Shown here in pieces: positions 16,752 through 24,744 of a DNA stretch of 64,000 nt. Origin of the DNA: Bacillota bacterium (GTDB lineage Bacteria > Bacillota > Clostridia > Lachnospirales > Lachnospiraceae); assembly GCA_023443225.1 (NCBI GenBank), contig JAEZVF010000077.1:62001-126000 (forward strand), read 5' to 3'. Made by a program: the position numbers and the translations under genes. Positions within the stretch are counted from its first letter, which is position 1. Every line of letters begins with the position of its first letter. The notes beneath the pieces were generated by a model. It did no database searches and had not been told where the DNA came from. It saw only the letters and a list, made by a program, of their open reading frames with translations.

Positions 16752-18104
16752 TTAAGAAATACAATTCATAAGTTCACGGATATTTCTCACTCCGATTAAC
16801 TTGATTTTAGAATTCTTTATATTTTCTTTATTCACTTGTGGAAGTATACATCTTAAAAATCCCATCTTCTCCGCTTCCTGCACACGCTGTTCTGCCATAT
16901 TCACTGCTCGGATTTCACCAGTAAGCCCGATTTCACCAAAGCATATAGTGTCACTATCCAAAGCAATATTTTTATAACTCGATAATATGGCTAGTACAAT
17001 GGCTAGATCCAATGCTGGTTCATTAATCTTCATTCCTCCGGCTACATTGATATAAGCATCCATACCAGACATCTGAACTCCCAAGCGTTTTTCCAATACC
17101 GCCATCAAAAGATTCACTCGATTATAGTCCGTTCCTGCCGCTGTTCTTCTTGCCATATTAAAATTCGTTTGACAGATTAATGCTTGTACCTCTACTAAGA
17201 TGGTTCTTGTCCCTTCTAAGGAAGCAACTACCACAGATCCCGGTTCCCCTTCCGGTTTTCCCTGTAACATAAACTCTGAAGGATTGCTTATTTCAACCAG
17301 ACCAATGTCTCTCATCTCAAATACTCCAATTTCATTGGTAGATCCGAAACGGTTCTTAACTGCTCTTAAGATACGATAAGAGGCCTTACTTTCTCCTTCA
17401 AAATACAATACCGTATCAACCATATGTTCTAATACCCTAGGGCCAGCAACGACTCCTTCTTTGGTTACATGACCTACAATGAAAATGGTAATTCCCATCC
17501 CTTTGGCTAAATGCATTAATGTACTGGTGCTTTCTCTAACTTGACTCACACTACCTGGAGCAGCACCAATATCCTCCTTAAACATGGTCTGTATGGAATC
17601 AATTATGACTATCTCAGGTAAAATTCTATGTATCGTTTCTTCAATACTATCCAAATTTGTTTCACTAAGTAATAGCAAATCTCCTTCGAATTTGCCAAGT
17701 CTTTCAGCACGCATTTTGATTTGTTTTAAGGACTCTTCACCGGATATATAGAGGAGTTTATTCTTTTTGGATGCCAGTTCACGGCACATTTGCAATAACA
17801 ATGTGGACTTGCCGATTCCAGGATCACCACCCACAAGAACTAAGGAGCCTTTTACAATTCCCCCACCCAAAACTCGGTCAAATTCCTGTATCCCTATTCT
17901 CGTCCTTTCATCCTCAGATGTAGTAACTGTAGAGAGTAATTCCGGTTCTGCTGCTTTTATACGGGCATTGCCTGAAGAAGTTTTTTTGACTACAGGTTCT
18001 TCCACAAAAGTATCCCACTGCTTGCAACCAGGACATTGTCCCATCCATTTGGACGCCTCGTAGCCGCATTCTCTGCAGAAAAAAACAGTTTTAGTTTTTG
18101 CCAT
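16752..18104 (-). CDS. radA: DNA repair protein RadA
   Basis: A 450-residue RecA-like branch-migration ATPase of recombination and repair. It has an N-terminal C4 zinc finger (CRECG ... CPGC, residues 10-30), Walker A GGDPGIGKSTL near 93, the RadA motif KNRFGST and a C-terminal Lon-like domain (LGVQMSGMDAYINVAGGM). Length is normal. GGAAGTG lies upstream of the ATG. It follows the 137-residue small protein gene, with a terminator hairpin between the two. Confidence 0.95.
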   Translation of the reverse strand: MAKTKTVFFCRECGYEASKWMGQCPGCKQWDTFVEEPVVKKTSSGNARIKAAEPELLSTVTTSEDERTRIGIQEFDRVLGGGIVKGSLVLVGGDPGIGKSTLLLQMCRELASKKNKLLYISGEESLKQIKMRAERLGKFEGDLLLLSETNLDSIEETIHRILPEIVIIDSIQTMFKEDIGAAPGSVSQVRESTSTLMHLAKGMGITIFIVGHVTKEGVVAGPRVLEHMVDTVLYFEGESKASYRILRAVKNRFGSTNEIGVFEMRDIGLVEISNPSEFMLQGKPEGEPGSVVVASLEGTRTILVEVQALICQTNFNMARRTAAGTDYNRVNLLMAVLEKRLGVQMSGMDAYINVAGGMKINEPALDLAIVLAILSSYKNIALDSDTICFGEIGLTGEIRAVNMAEQRVQEAEKMGFLRCILPQVNKENIKNSKIKLIGVRNIRELMNCIS

Positions 18105-18128
18105 TTGCCATCACTTCCTCCATTGATA

Positions 18129-18177
18129 AAAAAGAGGGAACTATCTTGGGGACTTTATAATTCCCAAAACAGTTCCC
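18129..18177 (-). terminator. Terminator between the 137-residue gene and radA
   Basis: On the minus strand GGGAACTGTTTTGGGA pairs with TCCCCAAGATAGTTCCC (few mismatches) and is followed by TCTTTTTT. It ends the clpC-side transcript and separates it from radA, although read-through is possible. Confidence 0.8.
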
Positions 18178-18191
18178 TGCTAATAATTAAT

Positions 18192-18605
18192 TTACAGTTT
18201 TATTACTTTAATATCAGAATTTTTATTTTCACCTAATTCAACACTGAGCATCAGTTTTCCACCCAGATTGGTTTTCATTTTACCAACATTGATATCATTG
18301 ATAAAGATTTTATATTCTTTCTCTGGTTCAATCTCGATTGTAATCTCAGCATCTTTTGGTCCTTCAACTGAAAATCTAAATTCTTTCTCATTCACGAATA
18401 GATTGTTAACTGTTGTTCCAGGAACTGATTCATAAACAAACAATCCATTTCTTTCTAGTTTTGTAATTTCCTTGAATGTTTTCACCTTATATAAATCACC
18501 ATTGAATTCAAAATCTGTCACTTTAGATTTCGTATCCAAATTATAATTCCCAAAACTGATTGTCCCATTACTCTCTTCACGTATTAATTCTTCAATAACT
18601 GCCAT
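18192..18605 (-). CDS. Small conserved Lachnospiraceae protein ('endosialidase-like' annotation)
   Basis: A 137-residue acidic protein starting MAVIEELIREESNGTISFGN. Close relatives are common in Lachnospiraceae and are often labelled endosialidase, a name that does not rest on catalytic residues: the sequence is all-beta-like, with the segments KVKTFKEITKLERNG, FVYESVPGT and KMKTNLGGKLMLSVEL, and no sialidase Asp-box is visible. I would treat it as uncharacterised. A GGAGGG ribosome site precedes the ATG. It lies between clpC and radA, 143 bp from clpC, with its own terminator. Confidence 0.75.
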   Translation of the reverse strand: MAVIEELIREESNGTISFGNYNLDTKSKVTDFEFNGDLYKVKTFKEITKLERNGLFVYESVPGTTVNNLFVNEKEFRFSVEGPKDAEITIEIEPEKEYKIFINDINVGKMKTNLGGKLMLSVELGENKNSDIKVIKL

Positions 18606-18748
18606 TTCTATACCCTCCTAGTTTCGTTAAACACCTAATCCGCAAAAAACTCACATTTATTGGAATGGAACTCGATACGCTTATTCAGCTATCTCCATTA
18701 TATAATACTTGCCCAATAATATCTACAATTATCTACACAAGTTTTGAA

Positions 18749-21193
18749 TTATTTACATGAAATACTTACTTTTTTGTCAATCAGTTTGAATTCTACTGTA
18801 GCACCACTTTGAATCTTTCCTTCCAAGATCTCCTCAGCAAGAGAATCTTCTATATTGGTCTGTATTGCTCTGCGTAAAGGCCTTGCTCCATAATTAGTGT
18901 CAAAACCTACTTCTGCAATATGATCGATTATCTCATCGCTGATTTCCAATATCATGTTCATCTGCTGCTTCGTTCTTTTCACAATTGATTTTAGCATAAC
19001 GCGTACAATGCTGTTAATATTATCTTTCGTCAAGGAATGGAATACAATAATCTCATCAATTCGGTTGATAAACTCTGGTTTAAAGATTCTCTTTACTTCC
19101 TCCATGACACCAGCTTTCATCTTTTTATAATCTTCTTTTTCATCTGAAACCGTTGCAAATCCCAATTGCTTCGGTGAAATAATTCTTTGTGCACCTGCAT
19201 TGGAGGTCATAATAATCACTGTATTTTTAAAGCTCACTTTTCTGCCTTGTGCATCTGTAATGTGACCGTCATCCAATACCTGAAGTAAAATATTAAAGAT
19301 ATCCGGATGTGCTTTTTCTACTTCGTCAAAAAGAATGACGGAATATGGGTTCTGTCTTACCTTCTCACTAAGCTGGCCACCTTCATCGTAGCCAACATAT
19401 CCTGGTGGAGATCCAATGAGTTTAGATACACTGTGTTTCTCCATATATTCTGACATATCAACACGAATCATTGCATTTTCACTTCCAAACATTGCTTCTG
19501 CCAATGCCTTGGATAATTCTGTCTTACCAACACCGGTAGGGCCTAAGAATAAGAAGGAACCAATTGGTCTGTTTGGATCCTTTAAGCCTACACGACCTCT
19601 ACGGATTGCTTTGGATACTGCCAATACTGCTTCATCCTGTCCTATAACCCTTTCATGGAGAATTGTCTCCAGATTTTTAAGACGTTGTGTTTCCTCCTCT
19701 GCAAGCTTTTTCACTGGAATCTTAGTCCAGCTGGAAATAATATCAGCAATTTCATTTTCACCAACAACTAACATGGTGTCCTGCTTCTCTTTCTCTGAAC
19801 GCACTTGCAAAAGATTGATCTGATTTGTTAATTCTTCCTGTTGCTTCTTTATCTCACCGGCTCTTTCGTAAGCTTCTTTTTTAATAGCCTGTTCTTTTTC
19901 TACTTCGAGTTCAGCAACTTCCTTTTCCATGTCTTTTATTTCTGGAGACGTAATATACGTACTCAAACGAACTTTAGAAGCTGCCTCATCCATTAAATCA
20001 ATGGCTTTGTCTGGAAGATAACGATCATTGATATAACGGCTTGACATCTTTACTGCTGCAATCAGTGCGTCATCTGTAATTTTTACCTTATGGTGCACTT
20101 CATAACTATCTCGAAGTCCTTTTAATATCAAAATTGCTTCTTCTTCTGAAGGTTCTTCAATCACTACCGGTTGAAAACGTCGCTCTAATGCAGCATCTTT
20201 TTCAATGTATTTACGGTATTCTTCCCTAGTCGTAGCTCCAATAAGCTGCAGCTCACCTCTTGCAAGAGACGGCTTTAATATATTCGAAGCGTCGATAGCA
20301 CCCTCTGCGCCACCAGCTCCGATAATGGTATGAATCTCATCCAAGAATAGCAATACATTACCATCGCTCATAACTTCTGATATGACCTTTTTAATACGTT
20401 CTTCAAATTCACCCCTGTATTTCGATCCAGCAACCATACCAGATAAATCTAGTGTTAAGACTCTCTTGTCTTTAATAATATCCGGAATATTTCCTTCCAC
20501 TATTTTAATAGCAAGTCCTTCAGCAATTGCAGTTTTACCAACACCGGGCTCACCAACCAAACAAGGATTGTTCTTTGTTCTTCTACTTAATATCTGAATC
20601 ACACGCTGAATCTCTGTTTCTCTTCCGATAACAGGATCCAATTTACCTTCTCTCGCATATTCCGTTAAATCTCTGCTATACTGATCTAGTGTTGGAGTAC
20701 TGGACTTTGCCTTTGCTTTACTTTTATTGGCTGCATATTCATTTTTGGCTGTATTCATATCAGCACCGATGGCTGTCAGAATATCCACATACAGTTTCTG
20801 AACATTGATTCCTAATGTATTTAACAATCTGACAGCAATGCAATCGGTTTCTTTCATTAAAGCAATCAGTATATGCTCTGTTCCAACTTGCTGCGTTTTT
20901 AATCGATAAGCTTCCTTAATACTCTGATCTAAGATGCGCTTTGCCCTAGGAGTAAACCCATCTACTTCTGCCGATTCCATAGTAGTACTAGGTGCAATTA
21001 ACTGATTCACTAATTCAATTACTTTATCTACATCTACTCCATTTTTCTCTAATACGGTGGAGGCAACACCATCCGCCTCTAGTAAGCCAATTAACAGATG
21101 CTCTGTACCCACGTAATTATGAGATAATTTGTATGCAACTTCAGTTGCAAAAGAAATGGCTTCCCTTGCATTCTCTGTAAATTTATCGTTCAT
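18749..21193 (-). CDS. clpC: ATP-dependent Clp protease ATP-binding subunit ClpC
   Basis: An 814-residue HSP100 unfoldase that feeds substrates to ClpP. It has the double Clp N-domain (1-145), NBD1 with Walker A GEPGVGKTA near 213, a short M-domain coiled coil with UVR-like segment (about 405-465, KEAYERAGEIKKQQEE), NBD2 with GPTGVGKTE near 547, and the ClpP-docking loop in the C-terminal half. In low-GC Gram-positives ClpC works with the McsB arginine kinase, which tags substrates with phospho-arginine. It is the last gene of the operon, 36 bp after mcsB. Confidence 0.95.
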   Translation of the reverse strand: MNDKFTENAREAISFATEVAYKLSHNYVGTEHLLIGLLEADGVASTVLEKNGVDVDKVIELVNQLIAPSTTMESAEVDGFTPRAKRILDQSIKEAYRLKTQQVGTEHILIALMKETDCIAVRLLNTLGINVQKLYVDILTAIGADMNTAKNEYAANKSKAKAKSSTPTLDQYSRDLTEYAREGKLDPVIGRETEIQRVIQILSRRTKNNPCLVGEPGVGKTAIAEGLAIKIVEGNIPDIIKDKRVLTLDLSGMVAGSKYRGEFEERIKKVISEVMSDGNVLLFLDEIHTIIGAGGAEGAIDASNILKPSLARGELQLIGATTREEYRKYIEKDAALERRFQPVVIEEPSEEEAILILKGLRDSYEVHHKVKITDDALIAAVKMSSRYINDRYLPDKAIDLMDEAASKVRLSTYITSPEIKDMEKEVAELEVEKEQAIKKEAYERAGEIKKQQEELTNQINLLQVRSEKEKQDTMLVVGENEIADIISSWTKIPVKKLAEEETQRLKNLETILHERVIGQDEAVLAVSKAIRRGRVGLKDPNRPIGSFLFLGPTGVGKTELSKALAEAMFGSENAMIRVDMSEYMEKHSVSKLIGSPPGYVGYDEGGQLSEKVRQNPYSVILFDEVEKAHPDIFNILLQVLDDGHITDAQGRKVSFKNTVIIMTSNAGAQRIISPKQLGFATVSDEKEDYKKMKAGVMEEVKRIFKPEFINRIDEIIVFHSLTKDNINSIVRVMLKSIVKRTKQQMNMILEISDEIIDHIAEVGFDTNYGARPLRRAIQTNIEDSLAEEILEGKIQSGATVEFKLIDKKVSISCK

Positions 21194-21229
21194 AATAACC
21201 TCTTTCTTCCTAGTTTCATTTCTTAAATG

Positions 21230-22264
21230 TTATCTGATTTCTGGTAACTTTTTTCGTATATAGTCAGCTCTATATCTATCCCTTTGTACACTTCCTACAT
21301 TTTTATCCAAATTACTCTGTAGATTACCTGGCTGAATCTCCATCATCAACTCATGAACATTATAACCGTCACCTAACTGAATCATTTTCATATCCATACC
21401 AAATTTAAGTTGAGCAAGTAAAGTCATGGCATCGTTTGAGGAAATAATTTTAGCATGCTTTAGAATTCCGTAGGAACGATGTACTTTATCCTCAATCTCA
21501 TCATAATTACTTGTCAGCATATGATCTCGCTGTCTTCTTTCTTGTTTTATAACCTGTTCAACAATACGGTTAAGATTATCAATTATCTCACGTTCCGTGC
21601 TTCCAAGTGTCTTTTGATTCGATATTTGATAAATACTTCCCATACTTTTTGATGCTTCTCCATAGATTCCTCTTAAGGCAATTCCATATTGCCCCAATTC
21701 TTCAGCCAATTTTATTATTTTCCCAGCTGATGTTAACGCTGGAAGAAACACCATATAAGAAGCACGCAAACCAGTGCCCACATTCGTCGGACAAGCTGTT
21801 AAATACCCAAATTGCTCATGATATGCGAATTCTAAAACTTCATTTGCAATATCATCGATTTGATTTGCCGTTTTAAATGCTTCAACAATATTCATTCCAC
21901 CCGTTATAGATTGAATCCTTAAGTGGTCTTCTTCGTTAATCATGATACTGATTTTTTCGTCCTCTGAAAGTATTAATCCTGTACTTTGTTTCTTTTCAAC
22001 CAATAATGGACTAATAATATGTCGTTCCACCATCGCAATTTTATCTGTATCAGCAAGTACATCAACATTGCAGCTAAACAATGGTGTTTTCATTTGTTCC
22101 TCCAGTGCAATGCTGGCTTCTTTTACTTCTTTTACCATGCTGGCAGCTTGTTTTTCGACCAACTTCGGGGAAAAAGGATATTTTCTTAGATTACGTGCAA
22201 GTCTTATCCTAGTCGAGATTACAACATCATTATTCTTATCCGGTTCTTTATACCATTTAAGCAT
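21230..22264 (-). CDS. mcsB: Protein arginine kinase McsB
   Basis: A 344-residue phosphagen-kinase-fold enzyme that phosphorylates arginine in proteins and so marks them for ClpCP. STRIRLARNLRKYPF (17-31) is the substrate-specificity and nucleotide segment, and the catalytic cysteine loop TACPTNVGTGLRAS is near 155-170. NRIVEQVIKQERRQRD matches the C-terminal lobe. The start overlaps the end of mcsA by 8 bp, so translation is coupled. The RDXXRA-type allosteric motif is seen as RDRYRADY at the C-terminus. Confidence 0.95.
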   Translation of the reverse strand: MLKWYKEPDKNNDVVISTRIRLARNLRKYPFSPKLVEKQAASMVKEVKEASIALEEQMKTPLFSCNVDVLADTDKIAMVERHIISPLLVEKKQSTGLILSEDEKISIMINEEDHLRIQSITGGMNIVEAFKTANQIDDIANEVLEFAYHEQFGYLTACPTNVGTGLRASYMVFLPALTSAGKIIKLAEELGQYGIALRGIYGEASKSMGSIYQISNQKTLGSTEREIIDNLNRIVEQVIKQERRQRDHMLTSNYDEIEDKVHRSYGILKHAKIISSNDAMTLLAQLKFGMDMKMIQLGDGYNVHELMMEIQPGNLQSNLDKNVGSVQRDRYRADYIRKKLPEIR

Positions 22265-22802
22265 GGTTCACCTCCCCCTTTTTCAATTCCCGAATTTTAT
22301 CCCGTAACTTCACGGCTTCTTCAAATTCCTCTTTTTCAATTGCATCCTGAAGCCGAATGGATAATTTGTCTATTTCAGATAGTTCTTTTATAATCTTATC
22401 GGTTTTGCTCTCAAAACCCTTTGGTTTTTTACCGGTATGCGTATCGGAACCCTGTATACTTTTTATACTCTTATCTAGAACCTTTTGGAAACTATCGTAA
22501 CATTTATCACATCCGAATTTGCCTAAGCGCATGAATTCTGAATATGTCATTTCACAACCATCACAATGAATCTCTTTTTCCTTCGGTCCTTCTTCATGAG
22601 TAGTATTACCATAATAATTGCCTAATATTGTTGATAACAGATTCCCAAGGGTTAAATCTTGGTTCATTAGGGATGATCCCTTTTGAAATGAAGTGCATTC
22701 TGTTGCGCATTCTTCGCATAAATGCTGCTCTTTCATTACTCCATTAATAATTTCTGTATAATATATTTTAGCTTCATTTTTATTGCATTTATTACATAAC
22801 AT
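22257..22802 (-). CDS. mcsA: McsB activator McsA (zinc-finger, UVR domain)
   Basis: A 181-residue protein with two paired CxxC zinc-binding segments (CNKC near residue 3 with CEEC near 34; CDGC near 90 with CDKC near 112) and a C-terminal UVR motif (IRLQDAIEKEEFEEAVKLRD). It activates the McsB kinase and links it to ClpC. Operon order on the minus strand is GntR regulator, mcsA, mcsB, clpC, the same as the ctsR operon of Bacillus apart from the first gene. AGGAGGTG precedes the ATG. Confidence 0.93.
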   Translation of the reverse strand: MLCNKCNKNEAKIYYTEIINGVMKEQHLCEECATECTSFQKGSSLMNQDLTLGNLLSTILGNYYGNTTHEEGPKEKEIHCDGCEMTYSEFMRLGKFGCDKCYDSFQKVLDKSIKSIQGSDTHTGKKPKGFESKTDKIIKELSEIDKLSIRLQDAIEKEEFEEAVKLRDKIRELKKGEVNHA

Positions 22803-22862
22803 AACTACACCTCCTATTCTGAATGATTTCTGCTAGTTAAGCGATCCAGATACTACCATGCA

Positions 22863-23252
22863 TTAACAATCATTTACCGAAAACTCATCGAATATAGTAT
22901 TGATAACCTCATGAATCTCTTCACACGATATATTTTTACATATGGCTTTTGCTAAAACTACTCTAAGTTCTCTTATCATTTCTTCTACTGCCTTTAGTTT
23001 ATCTACATCAACTGAAATGACAGCACCTTTTCTACGATCCAGTTTAACGTAACCTTCCTGCTTTAGAATAGTATATGCCTTATTAACTGTATGCATGTTA
23101 ATGCCAATATTATCTGCCAATTCTCTAACGGAAGGAAGATTATCTCCTTCTCTAATCTCTGAATTTGCTATACCGAGTATAATCTGATTACGAAGTTGGA
23201 TATAAAATGCCTCATCACTGTTAAAATCTATGGTAACTATCAAATCATCCAC
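22863..23252 (-). CDS. GntR family (YtrA-type) regulator heading the mcsA-mcsB-clpC operon
   Basis: A 129-residue protein with an N-terminal GntR winged helix: YIQLRNQIILGIANSEIREG then LPSVRELADNIGINMHTVN, and a beta-wing LDRRKGAVISV. The C-terminal part (about 85-129) is short and helical, as in the YtrA subfamily. No effector domain of FadR or HutC type fits. It occupies the position where Bacillus and many Firmicutes carry ctsR, and no CtsR-like protein or CtsR heptad box was seen here. A symmetrical GTTATAC/GTATAAC site over its own promoter suggests autoregulation of the whole operon. AGGAGG precedes the ATG. Replacement of CtsR function is inference. Confidence 0.88.
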   Translation of the reverse strand: MDDLIVTIDFNSDEAFYIQLRNQIILGIANSEIREGDNLPSVRELADNIGINMHTVNKAYTILKQEGYVKLDRRKGAVISVDVDKLKAVEEMIRELRVVLAKAICKNISCEEIHEVINTIFDEFSVNDC

Positions 23253-23265
23253 CTCCTAAATGTTC

Positions 23266-23293
23266 GTTATACTTGTTATACAAATAGTATAAC
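23266..23293 (-). promoter_or_regulatory. Candidate operator of the GntR regulator
   Basis: A 19-bp inverted repeat, GTTATAC (23275-23281), 5 bp, GTATAAC (23287-23293), lies over the -10 region of the promoter. A third half-site GTTATAC is at 23266-23272. YtrA-type GntR proteins bind short palindromes of this layout, so autorepression is the simplest reading. Confidence 0.65.
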
Positions 23294-23312
23294 AGATTTA
23301 TTCATTTGTCAA
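23285..23312 (-). promoter_or_regulatory. Promoter of the GntR-mcsA-mcsB-clpC operon
   Basis: On the minus strand TTGACA is at 23307-23312. The -10 is either TACTAT at 17-bp spacing or TATACT at 15-bp spacing. The operator above overlaps both choices. Confidence 0.7.
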
Positions 23313-23329
23313 GTAACATAACTTACTGT

Positions 23330-24625
23330 TTATTCTTTCGGATCTCTTGATTTCATATATACATGAAGTAAAGCTAATGACATACTTATTATGATGGCTC
23401 CTAATATGGCAATAAGAATACCCATCGTTGTGATACGTTTTTTATAATCTTCAGAATGTAGGATTTCATTCGTCATTACTAATTTATTATTGGTATCGGC
23501 AGATATCTTTGGATTGAACCTCTGCATTGTATTCTCTATTCTGTCATACTGGTAAAATCCAACATCTCCATCTTCGTTCCTTGCATACAATAGCAAATAA
23601 TCACTTTCCAAATTGCTTTGTGGCGTATAGGCATCAATGACAACCTCATTTATTACCAGTGTGGTCTTAACATAACCTTTCGGTAGGATAGTTTCATCAC
23701 CAATAGGCACAATCTGATAACGGAATCCGTTTTGCAGGTAAATCCCATCTTCACTGGAAATAGCCGCAATTTCATTAATCTCTACAATGTTGCTGTTTAA
23801 GATAAATTCTTCTACGAAACCTTCCTCCACTGATTCCAAGGTTTCTTCTATTGTTTCCTCCAAAGTATTGTCTGACTCTTGCTTTTCTTTCACCGCTTTT
23901 ATGGTATATATCTTCTTATGCCCGGATTTTGCTTTCACTGTTATCGTAATTTCATTGCTGCCATCAACTATTTTATCATTGCCTTTTAGCTCAATGACAG
24001 CACTATCGTCTTCTGCTACAGCACTTATGATAATCTTATCTGTATACTTATCAGCTTGAGTAGTATATTCGGTTATATCTGATCTAAATTTGGGTGTTAA
24101 TGTCCCAGGATTAATCTTAAGAGATTTCAGCTCCGTATTGGAAGAAGCAGTTTTTTCTGCTGATACATAAATGGAAATATGATTCGTAGACACTGACATT
24201 TCCATTCCTGAATCATACTCATAGACATTAGGTTTTTCTTTCATCGATATTTCACTGTTTCCGACTTTTATTGCCTGAAAAGTAATCACATATTTCCTAG
24301 AGGAATCCTCACCGGAAACATTCTTATCTGAAATTTTAAGCAGACCGTCTCCTCCAGCAATCCTGGAGGAATCATCTTTATATTCCAATACATCATCATT
24401 ATATGTAATATATGCCTCAAAATCCCCTATTAATGCTTCAGAAGATAAATGAAGACTTACAGTAACTTCCTCTCCGGTGGTAACAGAAGTCTTATCTGTA
24501 CTTAATGTTATGGATGCACTTGCTGCTTTGCATATTGTATATGGCATCAACACCATGCCAAGTAATAGTAGAGCTATCATTGCACATTTGATTATTCTTA
24601 AGTTTTGATATCTTCTTAAAGTCAT
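23330..24625 (-). CDS. Exported membrane-anchored protein with cohesin-like and cadherin-like beta-sandwich domains
   Basis: A 431-residue protein with an N-terminal signal segment (IKCAMIALLLLGMVLMPY), a cohesin-like domain (about 37-150, ASITLSTDKTSVTTGEEVTV onward), a cadherin-like beta-sandwich domain of the PF12733 type (LKSLKINPGTLTPKF ... YTIKAVK), an acidic glutamate-rich linker (SDNTLEETIEETLESVEEG) and a C-terminal membrane helix with a short basic tail. The start at 24625 follows TGGAGG; an ATG at 24715 is unsupported. The cohesin-like fold here is probably a general surface-binding module and not proof of a cellulosome. It lies directly after the cell-wall hydrolase gene on the same strand, which also carries a PF12733-type domain. 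Confidence 0.8.
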   Translation of the reverse strand: MTLRRYQNLRIIKCAMIALLLLGMVLMPYTICKAASASITLSTDKTSVTTGEEVTVSLHLSSEALIGDFEAYITYNDDVLEYKDDSSRIAGGDGLLKISDKNVSGEDSSRKYVITFQAIKVGNSEISMKEKPNVYEYDSGMEMSVSTNHISIYVSAEKTASSNTELKSLKINPGTLTPKFRSDITEYTTQADKYTDKIIISAVAEDDSAVIELKGNDKIVDGSNEITITVKAKSGHKKIYTIKAVKEKQESDNTLEETIEETLESVEEGFVEEFILNSNIVEINEIAAISSEDGIYLQNGFRYQIVPIGDETILPKGYVKTTLVINEVVIDAYTPQSNLESDYLLLYARNEDGDVGFYQYDRIENTMQRFNPKISADTNNKLVMTNEILHSEDYKKRITTMGILIAILGAIIISMSLALLHVYMKSRDPKE

Positions 24626-24653
24626 ATAGGTATACCTCCATTGTCTATGACAA

Positions 24654-24691
24654 AATCCGATTGACAATAGCGTAATTCTGTCAATCGGATT
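24654..24691 (-). terminator. Hairpin between the cell-wall hydrolase gene and the cohesin-like gene
   Basis: A perfect 13-bp stem (AATCCGATTGACA / TGTCAATCGGATT) with a 12-nt loop. The minus strand continues with TTGTCATAG, so the T-run is weak; it may attenuate rather than stop transcription into the downstream gene. Confidence 0.55.
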
Positions 24692-24744
24692 CCGTCTTCC
24701 GTTACAGTAATCCAATTTACTAGATTAACTTTTTTCGGAATGTA

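Noticed and set aside
18192..18605. Endosialidase activity of the 137-residue protein
   Set aside because: The label is common for relatives, but no catalytic residues or Asp-box of sialidases are visible.
23330..24625. Cohesin domain as proof of a cellulosome
   Set aside because: There is no dockerin protein, scaffoldin repeat or cellulase in the window; the single cohesin-like domain is better read as a general surface module.
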